DNA from: Spirochaetae bacterium HGW-Spirochaetae-2
GTDB taxonomy: Bacteria > Spirochaetota > Spirochaetia > Sphaerochaetales > Sphaerochaetaceae
DNA length: 64,000 nt
Direction of reading: 5' to 3'
NCBI GenBank assembly: GCA_002839355.1
Contig: PGXW01000008.1
Coordinates: 19,812 to 83,811 of the forward strand
Shown here: piece after piece, positions 50,091-58,773 of the stretch
Numbering within the stretch: the stretch's first letter is position 1
Layout of the letters: every line of letters starts with the position of its first letter
Position numbers and translations under genes: made by a program
Notes under the pieces: generated by a model
What the model was told of the DNA's origin: nothing
The model's input: the letters and a program-made list of their open reading frames with translations, nothing else
Databases searched by the model: none

Positions 50091-50555
50091 CTACCTGTTT
50101 ACATAGTAGAGGAATCCGATCGCTCCACCGAAGTCAGGTTGCATGGAATTCGCACTGATGCGGATACCAGGGGTGAGTTTGAAAAATATTTCGATCGGAG
50201 CATTCCTGAAATAATAGGAGATGCCGAGAGGAATATTAATCGAGAAGTTATGGAATTCGGGACCGAAGTTCGCTGCCGCGGTGATTCCAAAATTCAAATA
50301 GAACGGGAGTCTGTCGATATAGAAGCTGTCCAAGTCATATTGGACACCGAAATCTATCGCACCAGTGTTCCTGAAACTATAACCGATTGTTCCGACCAGT
50401 CTAAAATCGCCCATGCCATATTTGAATGCCACACCGGAGACCGGATAGCCACCGCTAAGTCCGATGCCGAACCCGTCTGCCCTATCATACGTGGCTGCGG
50501 ACGCTGCCGACATGCCCAGTATGACAATGATGAGAACCAAGAGAATCTTCTTCAT
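50091..50555 (-). CDS. Small outer-membrane-like barrel protein
   Basis: A 154-residue exported protein with signal peptide MKKILLVLIIVILGMSAASA. The mature part is Gly/Tyr/Phe-rich with alternating strands (GIGLSGGYPVSGVAFKYGMG, FRLVGTIGYSFRN, YLNFGITAAANFG) and ends IGFLYYVNR. It resembles the DUF3996-like small barrels common in spirochaetes. A monocistronic gene between msrA and two repeat copies. Function unknown. Confidence 0.68.
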   Translation of the reverse strand: MKKILLVLIIVILGMSAASAATYDRADGFGIGLSGGYPVSGVAFKYGMGDFRLVGTIGYSFRNTGAIDFGVQYDLDSFYIDRLPFYLNFGITAAANFGPEFHNFSINIPLGISYYFRNAPIEIFFKLTPGIRISANSMQPDFGGAIGFLYYVNR

Positions 50556-50647
50556 GATATTCGTTCCTTTGCAGGCGTACTGCTAGAGTACCCTTTCGAG
50601 ATAGATGCTATATATCCATAATACAGCAAATAAAAGATATTTCATAT

Positions 50648-50684
50648 GGTACCAGGTACGAAAATTGATATTTGTATACAAATT
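50648..50684 (+). repeat. Three-palindrome repeat, half copy
   Basis: GGTACCAGGTAC (50648-50659) followed by the centre ATATTTGTATACAAATT. It is 57 bp from the next half copy. Confidence 0.8.
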
Positions 50685-50741
50685 CCATGAAAATAATGCA
50701 CTTACAACCAAAATACAACAATTACTGATATTTCTATTTCA

Positions 50742-50777
50742 AATTTGTATACAAAATTGAAAAATGGTACCTGGCAC
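50742..50777 (+). repeat. Three-palindrome repeat, half copy
   Basis: The centre AATTTGTATACAAAATT is followed by GGTACCTGGCAC (50766-50777), 11 bp from the stop of the DUF1207 gene. With the copy at 50648 it forms a split element. Confidence 0.8.
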
Positions 50778-50788
50778 GTGCGTAGCAC

Positions 50789-51787
50789 TCACAAGTCGTA
50801 CCATATGCCTATGCCGATGTACTGCTCCAGCGGGATAGAATCCCATGCAGTCGGTTCCGTACTGTCGGTATGGTTGAATACGGCCAGAGGGGCCCTTCCG
50901 TAGTAGTATTCGAGTCCTACCCTGAACCGTTCGCCGCGTGACGGCGATTGCACCAGGTATCCGACCTGGACGGTGGTGCTGGGAAACCATGACGATTCCT
51001 GGTACATGCTGACATCGGCGGCGACATACCAGCTACCCCACCCCTCACGATATTCCGCCCCCGGAGACACACTGTTTGGCTTGAGGACCACCTCGAGACC
51101 ACCGCCTGCCTGCCATGGGAAATCGTTGTAGCAATACATGTATTCGAGCATGCGCATCGAATACCGTACCTCCCCATATATGCGGACCAGGGGTGAAAGC
51201 TGATAGGACAACCCCAACAGCAACGAGTCGCGAACATAGAAGAACCCGTACGTATCACCATGGGCGAGTTCACCATCGTCCGCAATCGGTGCGTCGATGA
51301 CACCATAGTTCGCCAGATACTCGTCCCCGACATGACTGGAGAGGTGATGCAATCCGAACTTGGCGGCAAACCGGTAGGTCGGCTTGTACTGCAAGGCAAG
51401 GAAACCCGAACCCTCCCACCCGAAATTGTCCAAGTCGTCTTCGAAAGCATCGAAGAGGGTGAAAATACCCGCACCCAAGGCGAGTTCAATTCCTAGCCCA
51501 TCATCCGATCCGGGCGACAGCCGGACAAGACTCTTCACACCGCCGAATTCCAAGGCCTCGCGGATACCACCGTATCCGTCGGACTCCATGGTATCGATGG
51601 CGTGGGTGAGCAGAGCCGGAAACGACAGAGCGAAGCGGGGAAACCTTTGGTCCGCCAAAGGTTCGGGGAAGAGGGAATCGACTGGGACCGGACGGACTAC
51701 CACTGGATCTTGGGCCGACAATGGGACAAGGCTAAAGAAAAGCATGCTGGCAAGAAATAGTGAAATACATACTGCACAGTGTCTCAT
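50789..51787 (-). CDS. DUF1207-type outer-membrane protein
   Basis: A 332-residue exported protein. The signal peptide ends LVPLSAQD. DSLFPEPLADQRFPRFALSF and GIELALGAGIFTLFDAFEDDLDN follow the DUF1207 pattern, with barrel-like strands to the end and C-terminal IGIGIWYDL. Predicted outer-membrane location. Function unknown. The 3' end abuts repeats. Confidence 0.75.
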   Translation of the reverse strand: MRHCAVCISLFLASMLFFSLVPLSAQDPVVVRPVPVDSLFPEPLADQRFPRFALSFPALLTHAIDTMESDGYGGIREALEFGGVKSLVRLSPGSDDGLGIELALGAGIFTLFDAFEDDLDNFGWEGSGFLALQYKPTYRFAAKFGLHHLSSHVGDEYLANYGVIDAPIADDGELAHGDTYGFFYVRDSLLLGLSYQLSPLVRIYGEVRYSMRMLEYMYCYNDFPWQAGGGLEVVLKPNSVSPGAEYREGWGSWYVAADVSMYQESSWFPSTTVQVGYLVQSPSRGERFRVGLEYYYGRAPLAVFNHTDSTEPTAWDSIPLEQYIGIGIWYDL

Positions 51788-52046
51788 TGCATCACCTTGG
51801 TATAAGACTACTACAGCTATTAGTTCTTCAATTTCTTTAAAAGAATGAACATACTGTTAAAAAATCACAACTTGAAAATTCCTGTGTACCGGTGAATTGT
51901 ACACTAGAAATTCCAATCAGGACAGAAAAATTTACCATTAATTTGTCATAGTTTGTTCCATTCCATTGTATAGTGGAAAGTTATAGCCTACGGATTGCAA
52001 TTCATGTATATTGGATTAATTCAAAATTCGAATAGGAGCCTGTCCC

Positions 52047-53303
52047 ATGAGAAAACCATCAACTCCGATTCTTGCCCTGATGCTGTTGTTGCTGCTCGGT
52101 ATCGGAGGGATGCAAACAACATTCGCGAACTCCCAGGAATCGGTGGAAACAATAGGCTCAGTCCGAATCGAAGGACTCAAACGGACAAAGGAAAGCGTCA
52201 TCCGCTCCCTGATCGACATCGAACCCGGCGACATCCTAAACGAGGATACGATCGCAGAAATCGAATCTACACTGCAAAAGAGTGGCATTTTCGCGTCTGT
52301 AACCGTCGCAGCCCTGCGGGATATGGTTACCGGTACCAACGACCTGGTGATTGTCATCGAAGAGAAATGGACATTGATCCCGATTCCATTCTTCTCCACA
52401 GACGGGTCGGACTTTAACGGCGGCCTGTTCCTGTTGGAATCGAACCTCTTCGGCTACAACAAGTTCCTTATGACTGCGGTATTCGGAGGAACAGACGGGA
52501 TCAATGGACTGCTGATCTATTCCGACCCCTCTATCGCAAACAGCCTCTGGTCGGGCAGTATCGTCGGCGGATTCGGCACATCGGACGAGAAGACCATGAA
52601 GCCCGATGGAACCCTTATACGATCCTTCACGACGAATTACCAGAATATCAGTCTTGGAATCGGGTACGATCTCACCCCCACCACGACCCTGAAAGGAAGG
52701 ATCAAGTACAGGCAGTGGGTTGTGGAAGGATTCGAGGCTGGATTGGATACCGTGGCAATCACCGACAACTGGTATGTGGAACCATCACTCGAACTGGCCT
52801 ACGACAATACGCGCCTGTCCGATGTCCTGCTGGTCGGCACAACCGCCTCCCTTTCGGGTAGATATGTCACTCTCGAAAACGGTTGGGAAATGAGTACGGA
52901 AATCTCCTGGAGCTATCCGGTGGTGAAAGACCATCGCCTGCGGTTGCTGGCTTCCGGAGGATGGGGGACGATGCCTGCAATCGCCGAATTCTCAACCAGT
53001 GATCGGGATGGGTACCGGACACTCCCCTACCAGGCGACTACCGCAGACAAGTGGGGAAGCGCCTCCATAGCCTACGACTTGCCAATATTCAAGACCTCGT
53101 GGGGAACTGGTGTCATATCCCATTACTGGGAAGCGGGCATGTACGACACCGAAACCATCGAAGCCCAACCGTTTCTCGGCCCAGGCGGATCCTTCCGCAT
53201 TTACCTGAAGAAAGTGGCCATTCCAGCGATGGGTATAGATATATCCTACAACATGATAGATCCATCCTGGGTGTTCAGCCTGACGGTGGGAATGCGCATG
53301 TGA
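52047..53303 (+). CDS. POTRA-containing outer-membrane barrel protein (Omp85-like)
   Basis: A 418-residue exported protein. After the signal peptide (to about residue 28) comes one POTRA-like domain (about 35-112: IGSVRIEGLKRTKESVIRSLIDIEPGDILNEDTIAEIESTLQKSGIF). The rest is a barrel of amphipathic strands ending SLTVGMRM. It is shorter than BamA, with one POTRA instead of several, so it is more like a TamA-type or FhaC-lite paralogue. It may insert or export a surface component. AGGAG precedes the ATG. Confidence 0.78.
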   Translation: MRKPSTPILALMLLLLLGIGGMQTTFANSQESVETIGSVRIEGLKRTKESVIRSLIDIEPGDILNEDTIAEIESTLQKSGIFASVTVAALRDMVTGTNDLVIVIEEKWTLIPIPFFSTDGSDFNGGLFLLESNLFGYNKFLMTAVFGGTDGINGLLIYSDPSIANSLWSGSIVGGFGTSDEKTMKPDGTLIRSFTTNYQNISLGIGYDLTPTTTLKGRIKYRQWVVEGFEAGLDTVAITDNWYVEPSLELAYDNTRLSDVLLVGTTASLSGRYVTLENGWEMSTEISWSYPVVKDHRLRLLASGGWGTMPAIAEFSTSDRDGYRTLPYQATTADKWGSASIAYDLPIFKTSWGTGVISHYWEAGMYDTETIEAQPFLGPGGSFRIYLKKVAIPAMGIDISYNMIDPSWVFSLTVGMRM

Positions 53304-53364
53304 TGCAGTCCTGATGGCCCGGGTATTCCAATTCGCCCATCGAGTGTGACCCTGCAAGTTCTTA

Positions 53365-53393
53365 TTGCATTTTTCACCGCTTGTTGGTATATT
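53365..53393 (+). promoter_or_regulatory. Promoter of the secreted protein gene at 53443
   Basis: TTGCAT (53365-53370) and TATATT (53388-53393) are 17 nt apart. Confidence 0.5.
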
Positions 53394-53406
53394 GCCGGAG
53401 AGATAT

Positions 53407-53418
53407 GACACATGTGTC
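53407..53418. promoter_or_regulatory. Perfect palindrome GACACATGTGTC
   Basis: The 12-bp palindrome lies just downstream of the predicted transcription start. Its first nine bases recur inside the promoter at 54932, suggesting a shared regulator. Confidence 0.5.
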
Positions 53419-53442
53419 GGATTAGTCTCTTGAGGTGGAAAA

Positions 53443-54606
53443 GTGGGCATCATTGGTACGGGTAGATCATCTGTCCGAGGGACTCTGGCAATCGTATATA
53501 TATTTCTTGCCATGACAATCTGTGCAACGAGTCTCATATGGGATTCGGCAGGCGGAAATGGAACGCTTGGGAATCTTGATGTGAGCACGGCCGACAGCAC
53601 CAATGTGGACTATACATCGGGGCAATACTATACCCTGGATGGTTTCCTTGGACGGTTCCGATATCAAGGGGAAGCCAACAATATAATAACAATAACCAAT
53701 ACCGGACCATTCGCCTCTGGAGGTAATCCAGGCAACTATTTCTTTTTCACGAAAAACGGCGATACCAGCCGTTGGCGAAGGGTCTTTTTTGTTGCCACCA
53801 TAAAGGCTTTTTTGCATACCAATACCGAAGGCACGATCCTCGGAACGTACAACACGATTGTCGACAACCCGGGAGACAGCATTGTCATTCCCGCAGGGGC
53901 AGGTACCGAGGAGTACGATACCGGTGACCCCTCATACACCGGAGGGTACAACGCCCAAGGAACCTGGGGTTTCGGCAGCACGTTCACATACAAATACCCC
54001 TACAAGTACATTTGGTTCGACCTGACTATAATTAGAACAAATTTCTCCAACAAGCTGAACAAAGGACTATATGAGTCGAGAGTATTGCTTTCAGGTGATG
54101 GCATATCGATGAGCCTGAACCTCACCGGAATACATGGGAATATTTCAGAGGCCCCGGGCTCGTATTCCTTCGTACTCGAGAGGACTGCTCCCTCGACGAT
54201 ACCGTTCCAGGAATTGATCCAGAAGACCACCTTCACCAACAGTTATCCTGTGGGAAATGTCCGCTACAATGCCGTTGATACCAGAGCAAGAATATTCTTC
54301 GCTTCGAATCCTGAAGGAACACTTGCCGATTTCCGGTTTGTTTCCCCACGAGGATCATTCCCGTACCATGTGGTGTACTCGCCGAGAATTCCCTCCGGGT
54401 TTGCGACGAAAATCGATTCCCCGACCAAAGTTTTCCCCTCGACCGCAAGTCCGGTTCCTATTACAAGTCCCACCCATGGGGAAACGGAGCAACAGTACCA
54501 GTTGGATGGTGAAATCAGAATATTCGTAAACCCGGGGACCAATATGTTTTCGGCCCCCGCCGACTCCTATGCTTCAAAAATCTATTGCTTCCTTACCGCA
54601 TACTGA
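53443..54606 (+). CDS. Secreted protein of unknown function
   Basis: A 387-residue protein starting at GTG, with GAGGTGG upstream. A signal sequence (GTLAIVYIFLAMTICATS) precedes a mature part rich in Thr, Ser, Tyr and Asn with beta-strand character, including NIITITNTGPFASGG and GSYSFVLERTAPSTIPFQ. No family is recognised. The style resembles surface or appendage-associated proteins. It shares a promoter-region motif with the secreted gene at 55001. Confidence 0.65.
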   Translation: MGIIGTGRSSVRGTLAIVYIFLAMTICATSLIWDSAGGNGTLGNLDVSTADSTNVDYTSGQYYTLDGFLGRFRYQGEANNIITITNTGPFASGGNPGNYFFFTKNGDTSRWRRVFFVATIKAFLHTNTEGTILGTYNTIVDNPGDSIVIPAGAGTEEYDTGDPSYTGGYNAQGTWGFGSTFTYKYPYKYIWFDLTIIRTNFSNKLNKGLYESRVLLSGDGISMSLNLTGIHGNISEAPGSYSFVLERTAPSTIPFQELIQKTTFTNSYPVGNVRYNAVDTRARIFFASNPEGTLADFRFVSPRGSFPYHVVYSPRIPSGFATKIDSPTKVFPSTASPVPITSPTHGETEQQYQLDGEIRIFVNPGTNMFSAPADSYASKIYCFLTAY

Positions 54607-55000
54607 TTTCAAAGACGCCGTTTTTCACCACTTGGCATATTCTGACGTACCCGTAGATATTCCATCTCACTGTCCTTCCACCCACTGGTCCAGCCCATCG
54701 GATCATGTAAGCTGTAATGGAATTCCCCCGTCACCATTTGTTATGTCACATGTTTGCTATTTTAATATAATTCATCAACTTATATATTAGTCATAAGACA
54801 ACTTCCTCATCATATATACATGTTTTTCCGAACTAATGACATAAGATATATTTTTATTCAATTTATAATTTATTATAATGTATTTATTTATATATTTTAT
54901 TAAAATTATTATAAATTAATTTTTTCTCCTATTGACACATGTCACTAATATCACTACATTCAAATTATTCAAACCGCAATATGCGGTAATGGAGGATAAA
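54607..55000. other. Strongly AT-rich intergenic region
   Basis: No gene is seen. The stretch 54770-54930 is nearly all A and T with short palindromes, and GTCACATGT occurs at 54744. It ends in the promoter of the next gene. Such a tract may bend DNA or bind a nucleoid protein. Confidence 0.5.
54932..54960 (+). promoter_or_regulatory. Promoter of the secreted protein gene at 55001
   Basis: Consensus TTGACA (54932-54937), a 17-nt spacer and TACATT (54955-54960). The -35 box is part of TTGACACATGTCA, which contains the GACACATGT motif also found at 53407. Confidence 0.7.
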
Positions 55001-55438
55001 ATGAATCATAAAGCTACGAAATATTCTTTAGTGCTAATCGTGCTGCTCCTCACAACCTTTTCGCTCTCTGCAAAGAGCGCGCCAGGTCTAGCGGACACCT
55101 TCTATAGGGGAGTAACCACACTCCAGACTGCTTCCTACTCTGAAACCCTTACGACCACCGAAGTATTGGATACCTACACCGAAACCAGGACTATCGGTGC
55201 CGGGCAGTACAACAACGGTAATAATGGGAATCTCCAAGATCGCGAAGTGGTGAAAGAAAAGACGACCGTCAAGGAAATAACGACATCGATCTATGAACAA
55301 CACCGCGGAGTTGCAATCAGTAATGGCAAATATTTGGGAACCACTACTGTCGAGACTGAAAAGATCCTAAGTACGACAGAGTCGACTTCGGTTGGAGACT
55401 GGGGTTCCGCTTATAGTGTGCCTTCAGACACAAAATAA
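55001..55438 (+). CDS. Secreted Thr-rich protein of unknown function
   Basis: A 145-residue protein from the ATG at 55001, with TGGAGG upstream. The signal peptide ends LSAKSAPG. The mature part is unusually rich in Thr, Glu and Ser (SETLTTTEVLDTYTETRTIG, VKEKTTVKEITTSIYE, ETEKILSTTESTSV), giving an extended, polar protein. No family is recognised. A strong promoter and a strong terminator make it a compact monocistronic unit, likely well expressed. Confidence 0.72.
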   Translation: MNHKATKYSLVLIVLLLTTFSLSAKSAPGLADTFYRGVTTLQTASYSETLTTTEVLDTYTETRTIGAGQYNNGNNGNLQDREVVKEKTTVKEITTSIYEQHRGVAISNGKYLGTTTVETEKILSTTESTSVGDWGSAYSVPSDTK

Positions 55439-55460
55439 CGACTATAGATCTTAGTTTACT

Positions 55461-55488
55461 GGGAGGCCGGAAGGCCTCCCATTTTATT
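55461..55488 (+). terminator. Rho-independent terminator
   Basis: GGGAGGCC-GGAA-GGCCTCCC (55461-55480), a perfect 8-bp GC-rich stem with a stable tetraloop, followed by ATTTTATT. It ends the transcript of the gene at 55001. Confidence 0.9.
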
Positions 55489-55655
55489 GTCGTACCTATG
55501 GCAAAAGACAACAATGGTCCATTGGAGGCATTGGAATTTATCCGATGCTACCGTTGGACCACTTGGAGCGGTACCGTTCCCCTACCGCTCGGGTAGGCTG
55601 TTGTTGCTCACAACCTACATCTATTTTTAAATTCTCTTAACTGCTTGGTGAAATC
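55489..55655. other. Intergenic region with two hairpin-forming dyads
   Basis: GGTCCA (55516-55521) and TGGACC (55555-55560) bound a roughly 20-bp imperfect stem with loop ATTTA. GAGCGGTA (55566-55573) pairs with TACCGCTC (55583-55590). There is no coding frame. They may be part of a small RNA, or the 3' end of the minus-strand small gene at 55656-55742. Confidence 0.4.
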
Positions 55656-55742
55656 CTATACGAATTTGGCCACAATCAAGGCAACGGAGACGACACCAGC
55701 AACTACAGCGAAATAGGTCGAGAACCACGTTATCTTATCCAT
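55656..55742 (-). CDS. 28-residue single-span membrane peptide
   Basis: A very short gene: MDKITWFSTYFAVVAGVVSV then ALIVAKFV. It has a charged N terminus and one hydrophobic helix to the end. A strong site GAAGGAG lies 8 nt upstream of the ATG. On the same strand TTGATT and TAGATT (17 nt apart) lie about 45 bp further upstream. It could be a regulatory membrane peptide or a type I toxin-like peptide; no antisense RNA partner has been shown. Confidence 0.55.
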   Translation of the reverse strand: MDKITWFSTYFAVVAGVVSVALIVAKFV

Positions 55743-56188
55743 GATGCACACTCCTTCAAATGGATTTTGTCTATACCTGGAATCTACCGCTTTAAAAATA
55801 TTTAATCAAGGGGTATACATCAAATTTCTATAATTATTTTTATGTATAGGTTAATATTTTTAGTGATATCTGATGATACCATCAGTATAGACTACATAGA
55901 ATATGACTCTATATATAATTATCGATTACCACTGCCAACAGCTACCGAGGGGGCTGCCTGTACAAATGAGGCATTTCTGCAATGAACTTCAAATATGTCG
56001 AGCTTATAAACTTGCATAAATGTCGGTTATGGGGCAAAGTAGAGCGGCCCGTTGAAAAGTTATGGAGATTTCCCAAGTTCGTAGTGCCGCTGTGCAGCAT
56101 GCATGGGCGCTAGGTTCGGAAAATCCCTGATTCTTCGATGGGCTGAAAAATTATCCGTCCCGGTTTGGGGATACCAGGAGGTTGCTGC
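55743..56188. other. Intergenic region including decarboxylase leader
   Basis: The left part is AT-rich and carries the promoter of the small peptide. The right part (about 56070-56188) is a leader with possible paired elements: AGTGCC with GGCGCT, CCC with GGG around TGATTCTTCGAT, and CGGA with TCCG. I cannot match it to a known riboswitch. No gene is seen. Confidence 0.4.
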
Positions 56189-57688
56189 ATGCAAGATGAG
56201 CAGAATATCAAAAATCCTTTCGCATCCGAGTTGTGCGATTATGTGCAAGACCGCAAGACGTTCTATTGCATGCCTGGCCATAAGCAAGGCAAGGGCGCTC
56301 CTGCGTTTTTGAAAAAGGCATGGGGAGAGAAGGTATTCTCCTATGATATTACGGAAGTACGCAGAAGCGACGTCCTGGCTTATCCGAAAAAGGAACTGAA
56401 GTATGCCCAGGAACGTGCCGCCGAAATCATGGGGGCAGCACGCACCTGGTTTTTAGTAAACGGATCCTCCGCCGGCATCCATGCGATTCTTGGGGCGATT
56501 GTCAAACCGGGAGAAAAGGTACTGGTACATAGGGAATGCCACAAAGCGGTCCTCATGGGACTGGTATTCTCTGGAGCCGTACCCATATACCTCGAGCCGG
56601 TACCGAACCTGCCGGAATACGCCTACGGTTCGGTAGACTTGCAAAAGGTTGAGGAACTGCTTGGGAAGCACGACATCAAGCTGGTCCTGGTTACCTCTCC
56701 AAACTACTACGGCATCAGCCTCGACGTGGCGGCAATCGCCAAGATCTGCCACGAGCACGACGTGCTGCTGTTTGTGGATGAAGCCCACGGAACACACTTC
56801 ACCTTCCATGAGAGTTTCCCGATGCAGGCTCTGCGTGCGGGAGCCGATTACGTGGTGCAGTCGATGCACAAGACCTTGGGCGGATTGTACCAGACGGCGC
56901 TGCTGCACTCTGCGGGAACCTCGGAATTCTTCGACGAGCGGGTCGACCACATGCTCTCCATGCTCCAGAGCACCTCCCCCAGCGCACTCTTCCTCATGAG
57001 CATCGATGCCGCACTGGAAGAAGTCCATCAGAAGGGCGAAGAGTTGTATGGCGCTTTGATCGAAATGTTGGAAGCCCTCCGCGGACAGTTGAACACCAGC
57101 AAGTTCGGTGTGGTGGTTCCCCCCGATGGCGTTCTCTCCGCAGGAAACTTCTCAGGCTTTGATCCGTGCAAGATCATTTTCCGCAGCATCTCCATGGATG
57201 AAGTCAATCTGATCCATATCAAGGAAGCCCTGTCGGAATCCTATGGTATCGAGATAGAGCTTGCCGGGGAAGACCACATGCTTCTGACGCTCTCGGTGGC
57301 AGACGCCGTGGATTTGGAACGGACGAAGAAGAACCTGATCCACTTTGCCAAAACGATCGACAAGCTATTTACAGCTGGAATCGGATATGTAGAGGAACAG
57401 GACGATTTCGTCGACCACCGGGAACTGCCGATCTTCGAGCTGACTCCTCGCGACGCCTTCTATGCCAAAAAGCGGGTACAACAGATTTCAGAGGCCGAAC
57501 ACTTGATCTCGGCTAGCATGGTATGCATCTACCCACCGGGGTATCCTCTGATCATTCCGGGAGAACGCATCCATGAGGCGGCGATCCACAAGATCTACCA
57601 TGACCATGCCAAAGGCTTTACCATCATCGGAATCACCGAGGATGCCGGGGAGCTGTTCATCGATGTCATCGAGGAGCCGGTGAAGTAG
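56189..57688 (+). CDS. Orn/Lys/Arg decarboxylase (fold I, short form)
   Basis: A 499-residue PLP enzyme that decarboxylates a basic amino acid to a polyamine or diamine. FYCMPGHKQGKG and DITEVRRSDVL open the family. The PLP lysine is K228 in SMHKTLGG, with DEAHGTHF upstream. The C-terminal domain has SAGNFSGFDPCKI and ICIYPPGYPLIIPGE-like CIYPPGYPLIIPGE. The length fits the short SpeA/Cad-like group without the N-terminal wing domain. AGGAGG precedes the ATG at 56189. Lysine, arginine or ornithine cannot be told apart by eye. Confidence 0.92.
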   Translation: MQDEQNIKNPFASELCDYVQDRKTFYCMPGHKQGKGAPAFLKKAWGEKVFSYDITEVRRSDVLAYPKKELKYAQERAAEIMGAARTWFLVNGSSAGIHAILGAIVKPGEKVLVHRECHKAVLMGLVFSGAVPIYLEPVPNLPEYAYGSVDLQKVEELLGKHDIKLVLVTSPNYYGISLDVAAIAKICHEHDVLLFVDEAHGTHFTFHESFPMQALRAGADYVVQSMHKTLGGLYQTALLHSAGTSEFFDERVDHMLSMLQSTSPSALFLMSIDAALEEVHQKGEELYGALIEMLEALRGQLNTSKFGVVVPPDGVLSAGNFSGFDPCKIIFRSISMDEVNLIHIKEALSESYGIEIELAGEDHMLLTLSVADAVDLERTKKNLIHFAKTIDKLFTAGIGYVEEQDDFVDHRELPIFELTPRDAFYAKKRVQQISEAEHLISASMVCIYPPGYPLIIPGERIHEAAIHKIYHDHAKGFTIIGITEDAGELFIDVIEEPVK

Positions 57689-57770
57689 GCACCCCGAATC
57701 CCAGCGAAGATTCCACCATGCGGCACGTCCCACCGGGCTGCACATCCATATGGCAAGACATATAGACAAA

Positions 57771-57799
57771 CCAGTCCAGATAACTACTACCTGGACTGG
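57771..57799 (-). terminator. Hairpin between convergent genes
   Basis: CCAGTCCAG (57771-57779) pairs with CTGGACTGG (57791-57799). Read on the minus strand it is followed by TTTGTCT, so it probably ends the minus-strand operon, and may also act on the decarboxylase transcript. Confidence 0.6.
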
Positions 57800-57828
57800 C
57801 GACATGTGCAAGAAACGCAAGCCGGATG

Positions 57829-58773
57829 CTAGAGGAAGCCCTTCTCCTTGAGGTATGCACTTGCGACCTCACGAGGGGACTGCCCTTCCACGGCAATGCG
57901 GCTATTGAGCACCTGCAAGGTCTCGAGGTCCAGACTCTCGAACACCGGTTCGAGAATAGTGGCGATCTCGGGATTCCTTTCCAGAACCTCGGAACGGACT
58001 ATCGGAGCGGGAGCATACACGGGCTGGATGTTGCGGGTATCGGTCAAGACCTTCAATCCCAACGCTGCAAGTTGCCCGTCGGTGCCGTATGCCATGGCCG
58101 CATTCACATTCTCCTGGCCTGAGGCGGCTGCCTGCTCGGTGAGTGTGGTGTTTCCACCAGCGAAAACAAGCAACTGGCTGTCATTGAGCGAGAATCCGTA
58201 GCCTGCCTCGAAACTGGGAAGCGCCGCTTCACTCGAGACGAACTCCTCGCTGGCTGCGAGTTTGAATTTTCCACCGGCGTTGACATAGGCGGCAAGGTCA
58301 TCCAATGTCTCCAACGAAGCCGAACGGGCCAGGTCGTTGCGTACCGAAATCGCCCAGGTGTTGTTTGCCGGGGCCGGAGTCAGCCAAACAATGTCGTTCG
58401 CCGCCAGATCCAGCTCGGCTGCCTTTTCATACCCCGCTTGGAAATCCTTCCACACATCGGCTTCCGTCTCGCCTGAGAAGAAATAGTAGGCATTGCCGGT
58501 ATATTCGGGATAGATATCGATTTCACCGGCTATGATCGCCGAACGGACAATCGGTGTCGAACCGGTCTGTGTCTTGTCGATCACCGAAAAACCGCCGTTT
58601 TCCAACACCAGCACGATCATGGTGCCCAACAGCGCACCTTCGGTATCGATTTTCGAACCGACCGTGATTTTGGGACGGTCGACGCGCTCGACACTTCCCC
58701 TTGAGAATACCGGAACCGACAGGAGTGCCAGCACCAGAATAAAAAGAACTACTTTTCGTGTGAACAGTCTCAT
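57829..58773 (-). CDS. Glycine-betaine/choline-type ABC substrate-binding protein (OsmF/YehZ-like)
   Basis: A 314-residue exported binding protein of the OpuAC/OsmF group. The signal peptide runs to about VFSRGSVE. ITVGSKIDTEGALLGTMIVLVLENGGFSV, IIAGEIDIYPEYTGNAYYFFSG and IVWLTPAPANNTWAISVRNDLA are diagnostic. GGAGGT precedes the ATG at 58773, which overlaps the stop of the upstream oxidoreductase by 4 bp. Its permease and ATPase genes lie on the other strand beyond that oxidoreductase, so the transporter genes are split by divergent transcription. Confidence 0.92.
   Translation of the reverse strand: MRLFTRKVVLFILVLALLSVPVFSRGSVERVDRPKITVGSKIDTEGALLGTMIVLVLENGGFSVIDKTQTGSTPIVRSAIIAGEIDIYPEYTGNAYYFFSGETEADVWKDFQAGYEKAAELDLAANDIVWLTPAPANNTWAISVRNDLARSASLETLDDLAAYVNAGGKFKLAASEEFVSSEAALPSFEAGYGFSLNDSQLLVFAGGNTTLTEQAAASGQENVNAAMAYGTDGQLAALGLKVLTDTRNIQPVYAPAPIVRSEVLERNPEIATILEPVFESLDLETLQVLNSRIAVEGQSPREVASAYLKEKGFL

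Noticed and set aside
56103..56188. ykkC/guanidine, lysine or SAM riboswitch before the decarboxylase
   Set aside because: A CTAGGTTCGG string is only superficially like the ykkC core. The remaining conserved blocks of these classes are absent.
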